Shown piece by piece: positions 58,630 through 64,000 of a DNA stretch of 64,000 bases. Each line of letters begins with the position of its first letter. The stretch's first letter is position 1. The notes beneath the pieces are model-generated. The model saw nothing but the letters and a program-made list of their open reading frames with translations. It ran no database searches and was not told the DNA's origin. A program made the position numbers and the translations under genes. Source of the stretch: Nymphaea colorata (Eukaryota; Streptophyta; Magnoliopsida; Nymphaeales; Nymphaeaceae); NCBI RefSeq assembly GCF_008831285.2, contig NC_045141.1, forward strand, positions 8,173,353 to 8,237,352, in the 5' to 3' direction.

Positions 58630-59248
58630 GGAGAAAAGGTGTGTGAGATTAGTCAAAGCAACTGGAATCGTGCCAGTGAGCCTATTACCATGAATGTATA
58701 GGAGATTGAGTTCTGAAAAACTGCCTAGAAACTTTGGGATGCTTCCATAGAATTGGTTATCTTGTGCTAACAGTATTTGGAGACCACGACAATGGTCAGT
58801 GTTTGTGGGATCAACCCCTGAAAATTGTTCTCATTTACAGAAATTTTTTCTAGCAGAGAGAGGCAACTAAATCGACGAGAAGGTGACCATGGAAATAGTC
58901 ATTCGAGAGATCAAGAACTTGTAAGAAGAAGAGATTGTTGATATGGGGAGAGAGTACCTTCAAGTGCCTTTTCGGGAAGGTTCAGAGCAACTACCCTTTG
59001 TGAACCACGAGTGCATGAAACTCCATTCCAGTTGCAGGCAGAGATGTTGGAATTCTAATTTGATAACACGTTATAAGGGTCTTTAGTGACGAGGATTTGA
59101 AACATAGCATTGCGAATTGATCAGTCATGTTGCTCAAAGAAAGTGGGGCTGAGGACACCTCCCTTTGGCCGAGAACCACAACCGAGGTGAAGGAGGAGAA
59201 ACACAAAAGAAAGACGAGAAGCTGAGGTGACCAACTGGTGGCCGCCAT
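58630..59248 (-). pseudogene. LRR receptor-kinase 5' fragment
   Basis: On the minus strand the ATG at 59248 opens MAATSWSPQLLVFLLCFSSF, a signal peptide. MTDQFAMLCFKSSS follows, like the N-terminal leucine zipper-type D..ALL.FK region. Across frameshifts come WNGV and SCT, VVALNLPEKALEGTLSP, then LRR units: LDLSNDYFHGHL, ISVNENNFQGLIPQ, LLAQDNQFYGSIP and LLYIHGNRLTGTIP. This is the start of an LRR-RLK ectodomain (class XII, FLS2/EFR/Xa21-like), plasma-membrane immune-receptor type. Frameshifts and stops break it, and the match ends at about 58640 after only a few repeats. No kinase domain is present. Confidence 0.8.
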
Positions 59249-59689
59249 GCCTGTCCAATTCTCTATGCAGAAGATGCATGAACAAGAATCAAGGTCTTCA
59301 ATTTATGTATAGATTCTCTCCTAGAAATTTTTGTCATTTTCTTTTTCAATTTGTAGAAGTATCAGGTCTACAACTTTGGAGCACATTACTTCACATTTCC
59401 AAATCATGGGGCACCACTGATGGTTACATCAATGAGAAATTCTTCCCTTTACTACTTCTCAACCGTATTCAATCACAAATCAAATTTGTAGATACAATTT
59501 CCACTTTTTAAGTGGTGAGGTTTTTCTATCATATAATATGGTGAGAGTGAAAAAAAGGGAAAAATATAGTAAATTTCAAAAAAAAAATGAAAAAACTTAA
59601 TAATTAAGAGAAAATAAGATAAATATGCCAATGAAATTAAGAATTGTCCACTCGTAGCTGATCTGTACAATGTCCCAATGAAACTATGA

Positions 59690-59910
59690 TGGGTAGCTGC
59701 CTTGAATGTCTATTGGTTCAAAACAGGATAGGAAATGGTTGATATACATGGATTCTACATACTCCGGGTGTCTAGCAATGTTATCACCATGAAGAACTAT
59801 CAATTAAGGTCCTTTTATAGATTCTCTTCCAGACAAATTCGACTTTTTTTGTTTAATTCAATTTGTTGGAAGAGTCAAGTCTACTGCTGTCAGTCAATCG
59901 CAAAGGTTGT
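59690..59910. repeat. dispersed repeat copy A1
   Basis: Shares, in order, GGTTCAAAA, GATAGGAAA(T/C)GGTTGAT, GATTCTACATACT, AGATTCTCTTC and TTGTTGGAAGA(G/C)TCAAGTC with 62135-62345. A weaker third copy lies at 59300-59420. Confidence 0.75.
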
Positions 59911-60224
59911 CAACAATATTACACTGAGATTATCCTAGGTTAAAAAAATTATAATTTTTAAATTTTTTAAAAACTTTTCTGATTTAATTTTTTTAAATAA
60001 GAAAAACAGTAAATAGGCAGAAATGGATCCGCGGGAGTTTTAAAAAATAAATGTTATTATTTGAAATAAATGATTTGATGATCTGATAAACTATAATGAT
60101 GAGAAATTTATGAAATGCTTTTTAAAATATTAAAGTAAATTTTGAATCTAAAAAAAATTATAGCATCACCATTATGTACGTTGGTGAATGGTGTTTTAGT
60201 TGACCAATTGGTATTGGGTCTTGA

Positions 60225-60560
60225 ATAGGGTTGCACATGAGGAGATGAGCTCAGAGTTGGGCCAGCTCAAGCTAGAGTTGACTCATAAAACTCGAGTTGA
60301 GTTCAATAAAACAAGCTTGAGCTGCACTCAACAATACAACATCGAGCTCAAAATCAACTCGTTTAACTCATTTATGTGAAGAATGTTTCTTTTTTTTTAA
60401 CTCATTCGTTTATAATTGAGCTAACTCGAGTTCTTACAACTCAAACTCAACTGGCTTAACATTTTTAGTATACACTTGAACTGGAGCTCTAGTTTATGAA
60501 AGTTTTTTAACCTGGCTCGACTCATTGTGCAGCCATAAACTTGAGTGGTAAATAATGACT
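60225..60560. repeat. TCGAG-rich dispersed repeat, copy 2
   Basis: Begins GGGTTGCACATGAGGAG, the same start as the copy at 63382. It is rich in GAGCTC and ACTCGAG words. Confidence 0.65.
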
Positions 60561-60849
60561 CGTGAGTCAGGGAGACTATAGTGAAACTTGACTTGAAGGT
60601 CAAGAAAAGGATTGAGCTTGACCCCAACTTAACCCAGTCTCAGACGCCAGATAGACAGCCCACAAGCCAACAGCTGGCACCCCAAAGAATGATGTTTGGC
60701 CATATGGCACTCAGAAGAACTATGCACCGAACATTTGTGTGGTCAATGGGGCAAGACTTAGCGACTCAAACCTAAATAATGTCAATGTCAAGTGGAACGT
60801 GGAGTCAATTTCGTTAAGATCACATCAATGGACTTTTCCTATTCGTAGG

Positions 60850-61030
60850 TGTTCTTATTTCCACATCGAGCGCCTTGCTTGGCATGGAAGATTACATCAA
60901 TGAGTCTCTTTCTTAGCAGCCCTCACCGTAGCAACAAATATATTTCCAATATCTTGTTCTCTTTTTGTCACATTTCGACTTCATTTTTCTTCTTAAACGG
61001 CATGATCGAAGTTGGGTACAGTGAATGAGT
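60850..61030. repeat. dispersed repeat copy A2
   Basis: Shares CGCCTTG(C/T)TTGGCA(T/C)GGAAG, ATATTTTC- or ATATTTCC-type words and TTCTTCTTAAACGGC with 62440-62600. Together with copy A1 it forms a composite also present at 62.1-62.6 kb, though here the two parts are spaced farther apart. Confidence 0.7.
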
Positions 61031-62110
61031 TTTCTATTCTTAATTAATTTTTACATTCCTCAATTCCTTTTTCTGAAAAATTGAATTTAATTTTTTTTAT
61101 TTGCACATAAATCACATAGGCCATTTGTTATTAGAAATTTTTTACACAAACCAAATTGATTTGTTTTTTTAATTACCAACAGGTAATTTTAAATTAATTG
61201 CCCAGTATTGGCTTTGCCCTGCACTCCCAATGAGGCCTTTTGCTCCGCTTGATCACTATATTCATACCATGTGAGGGGTAACTTTTTTTTTTACTAATTT
61301 TCAAGGGCATCTTCCAATTTAAATCAGATATCCACCCAAACGGTTCAAAAAAAAAAACAGATGAGCAAAAAAATAATATTTAATTAAGAAATTAGACCAT
61401 ATTCAGATTTAAAAGAGGACATTCGATCAGATTCAGGTTCATATATACATAAATATCTGATCAGATTCAAATTCAGACTTAGGTCAAATTTAGTTTCAAA
61501 TAAAAATCCTACATTCAATGCTCTTACATTTTAAAAATCGTTTGGATTGGGTTCAAAATTCTGTTTCAGATACAGACCTATATAAAAATCAAATTCAGAC
61601 TGGATTGAGATTTTGAAATCTGATTTGGGATGAAAAATTTGAATATGAATTTTTCTCATTGGTATTTGAATCTGAATTCAAATCCGAGGACATCGCCTGG
61701 TTCAATTTCATAACCTTTCGCCAATTCCACTAGAATAAGCTAAATTTATCCATGCCAGAGAGAACAAAACAAATCTTCTTTTCATTTTTAAAATTGTATT
61801 TAATTTTTTTAAATGCAAAAAATTGTCGGGCCTACCGGTCCTTGCCCATTAGGTTGTTGGGCTGTACCTGGCTCGACATGTCTGGGCCTGTCAAGCCAGC
61901 TACAGTGCCAAGACATGGGTTTGAGGTGGGTCGGGTTTGGGTAACCTCTCTTTGCAGTGGGTCTCTCCTGCTCACCAAGAAAATAAGTTTTATTCCGAAA
62001 TTATTGAATGATAAAACTGGTTATTATCCCCTGACAAATGGTCTCACTAGGCCAACTTCATGCATTCAATTTCGATGCAAGTTCGCTGGAAAATATGGCT
62101 GTTGATTTTT
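61031..62110. other. AT-rich non-coding stretch
   Basis: Loose direct repetition of CAGATTCA/AATTCAGAT words at 61400-61690. The ORF at 61752-62105 shows no domain. Confidence 0.4.
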
Positions 62111-62134
62111 TTCTCTTCATCCGACTATGATGGC

Positions 62135-62610
62135 TAGAAAGTTTGTTGGTTCAAAAGAGGATAGGAAACGGTTGATGTACATCGATTCTACATACTACTA
62201 TCGTTTGATTGAGGTGCCAAGCAATCTCATGGTCATGAAGAATTAGCAACATCCTTTTGTAGATTCTCTTCTTCCAGGAAGTTTCTCATTCATTTTTTGT
62301 TTAATTCAAATTGTTGGAAGACTCAAGTCGACTGCTCTTTATAAGAAAGCGATATCATTTGTTATTTCTACACTCACTGCCTCTGGCTTAGCTGGTAACA
62401 TCAACGAGACCTTTTCTAATTCGAAGGTCTACTTATTTCCACATGACCGCCTTGTTTGGCACGGAAGATTACTTCAACAAGTATTTTCTTGCAGCCCTTA
62501 CCATAACAATATATTTTCAATATAACGTTCTCTTTTTGCCAAGCTTCTACTCAACCCATTCTTTGTTTCTTCTTAAACGGCCTGATAAAAAGAACTTGAG
62601 TACACTATCA
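62135..62610. repeat. dispersed repeat copy B (composite)
   Basis: Contains, in order, the counterparts of 59690-59910 and of 60850-61030, about 90 bp apart. This probably preserves the original arrangement that was separated in copy A by a later insertion including the TCGAG-rich repeat at 60225-60560. Confidence 0.7.
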
Positions 62611-62680
62611 TCAATGCATTTTTTGCAACGTTTTTAGTGATACAAAATAAAAGAAAGACATCTATTGCCTATTTCAATTA

Positions 62681-62681
<1 letters not shown>

Positions 62682-62717
<36 letters not shown>

Positions 62718-62735
62718 GAGAGAGAGAGAGAGAAA
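62682..62735. repeat. (AT)n-(AG)n compound microsatellite
   Basis: An AT run, then a short AG run. Confidence 0.9.
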
Positions 62736-63374
62736 TGAGAGAAGACAACCCGCTAGAACTGGTAAAACCTATCACTCTCTTTATTTCATCTCACCTCCTC
62801 TTGGACGCCTCCTATACACTCCCACCTCCGTTTCTTCGTCTTTCTATGAGAGCATTATTGAAGAGAGACCAAAAACAGTCAAAATCATTTACACCAAATT
62901 GGTTTCTACCCTATCTTTTTTTTTCTTCTTCTTAAATGGCCTGATGGAACTTGAGTACAACTGAGCTGTATACATTACCAACGAAGGTGATTGATGTTAC
63001 CGGAATCGGCTGGATTGGGCCGATAAATCACTTCCAATAAATGCTTCCATTCGGTGGTCAACTCGACCTGGTGTTTCCATATGCATTTCTTAATAGATAT
63101 AAAAATATTTTTATTCTTAATTAGTTTTTGTACTCTTCCGTTCATTTTTCCATAAAATGTTTTTTTTTTTTGCTGATTTTCATCTAAATCATTTACATTT
63201 TTGAATTGGCCAGTTCACCAAATTGGCAGCATACATTGTCGACTCGATTCAAAAAGTGGTTCTTAAAACACAGCCATCAGACCATGAGGCAGTCTTGAAT
63301 GTTTGATTGCTTCAAAAATAAGGTAGGGAACATCTGGGCGTATGTTGTTTGTATTAGAATATATGGGGACTAGT

Positions 63375-63485
63375 TATTGGGTTGCACATGAGGAGTTGAG
63401 CCCAAGTCGGCTCATATGTTGTTGGCTTAAGCTCGAGAAGAGCTGTATCGAGCTTGACTAGTTCAAGCTCATTTACCAACTCTCC
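63375..63485. repeat. TCGAG-rich dispersed repeat, copy 3
   Basis: Starts GGGTTGCACATGAGGAG(T)TGAGC and contains AGCTCGAGAAGAGCT and CGAGCTTGA. Confidence 0.65.
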
Positions 63486-63717
63486 ATTTGATCTGATTTC
63501 TCACTGTAAGTTCATAAATTACAAAAGAAAAAAAGGTAAGATAGATAAAATTTGTATTCTTAATTAATTTTTATATATATTCTAACATTCATTTTTCCAA
63601 AAATTGACAAAAATATGTATATAACATATATCTTCATATGTATTTCATTCCGTGCATTGAGAACCAGACTGCAGAGCTTCTTTCGCTGCCCCCTTTTTTC
63701 GACCGTCACTCCTTCAA

Positions 63718-63905
63718 TTAGGGCTGCACAATGAGTCGAGCCAACTCGGGCTCGACTCGAACTCGCTCGAGTAAACTTGACTCGAGCTCAATTCGTTTTT
63801 TATACGAGTCAAGTTCGAGCTTAAATATAAACTCGAGTATATTAATGAGTTGAGTTCGGGTTAGTCAAACTCGACTCGATTAAACTCGACTCAGCTCGAC
63901 TTTAA
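63718..63905. repeat. TCGAG-rich dispersed repeat, copy 4
   Basis: Begins AGGGCTGCACAATGAG and is the densest copy, with at least ten TCGA cores in 180 bp. The shared (A)GGG(C/T)TGCACA start with copies 2 and 3 suggests a defined element end. Confidence 0.7.
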
Positions 63906-64000
63906 TCTCATTTTTTATTTTGCATTTTTAATTTTCCCTCCTTTTTTTTCGTTCACCCACACGCAGTTTAATCTTTTTTTTTTGTTTTAAATTTTCTAAT

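Overview
This is a 64-kb stretch of a flowering-plant nuclear genome. The evidence is AT-rich, intron-bearing gene remnants of plant-type proteins (subtilase, TIC110, selenium-binding protein, VAL/HSI2 B3 factor, LacZ-like beta-galactosidase, LRR receptor kinase), plant LTR retrotransposons primed by initiator tRNA-Met, MITE-like elements and long (AT)n/(GA)n microsatellites. I see no bacterial or organellar operon, no tRNA or rRNA gene, and no gene that is intact from end to end. The window is best read as a transposon- and pseudogene-rich accessory region. All family names come from recognising protein motifs by eye; no search was run.

Layout. Positions 0.4-14.6 kb hold a decayed subtilisin-like protease gene. 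One of its introns carries a complete 11.5-kb Ty3/gypsy element (1819-13289) with 3-kb LTRs, a perfect TGCAA target-site duplication, a primer binding site, a polypurine tract and a gag-pol reading frame broken by stops, deletions and frameshifts. Positions 14.6-17.6 kb are tandem repeats, a TA-rich minisatellite block and a Tourist-like MITE.

From 18.2 to 41 kb, pieces of several unrelated genes lie one after another, all on the + strand and all keeping introns: an unknown first exon, TIC110, selenium-binding protein (methanethiol oxidase), a VAL-type B3 repressor, a GH2 beta-galactosidase exon and two unknown exons. Each recognised piece is truncated or mutated. A GC-richer block at 28.0-31.9 kb that looks like a minus-strand retroelement LTR splits the VAL remnant. 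A 43-bp exon-like word occurs near both ends of this mosaic (18.73 and 40.88 kb). This resembles gene-fragment capture by a Helitron or Pack-type transposon, but no transposon ends were found and serial local decay remains possible.

Positions 40.9-49.0 kb are GC-richer retroelement debris, including two gag fragments of one family in inverted orientation and a 1.55-kb near-tandem duplication. Positions 49-64 kb are mostly AT-rich intergenic DNA with a 235-bp tandem duplication, microsatellites, one possible real gene start (51.1-51.4 kb), a decayed LRR receptor-kinase 5' end on the minus strand (58.6-59.2 kb), four copies of a TCGAG-rich repeat and other dispersed repeats.

Nothing here forms a pathway. 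The relationships are between transposons and the host gene fragments they interrupt or may have carried.
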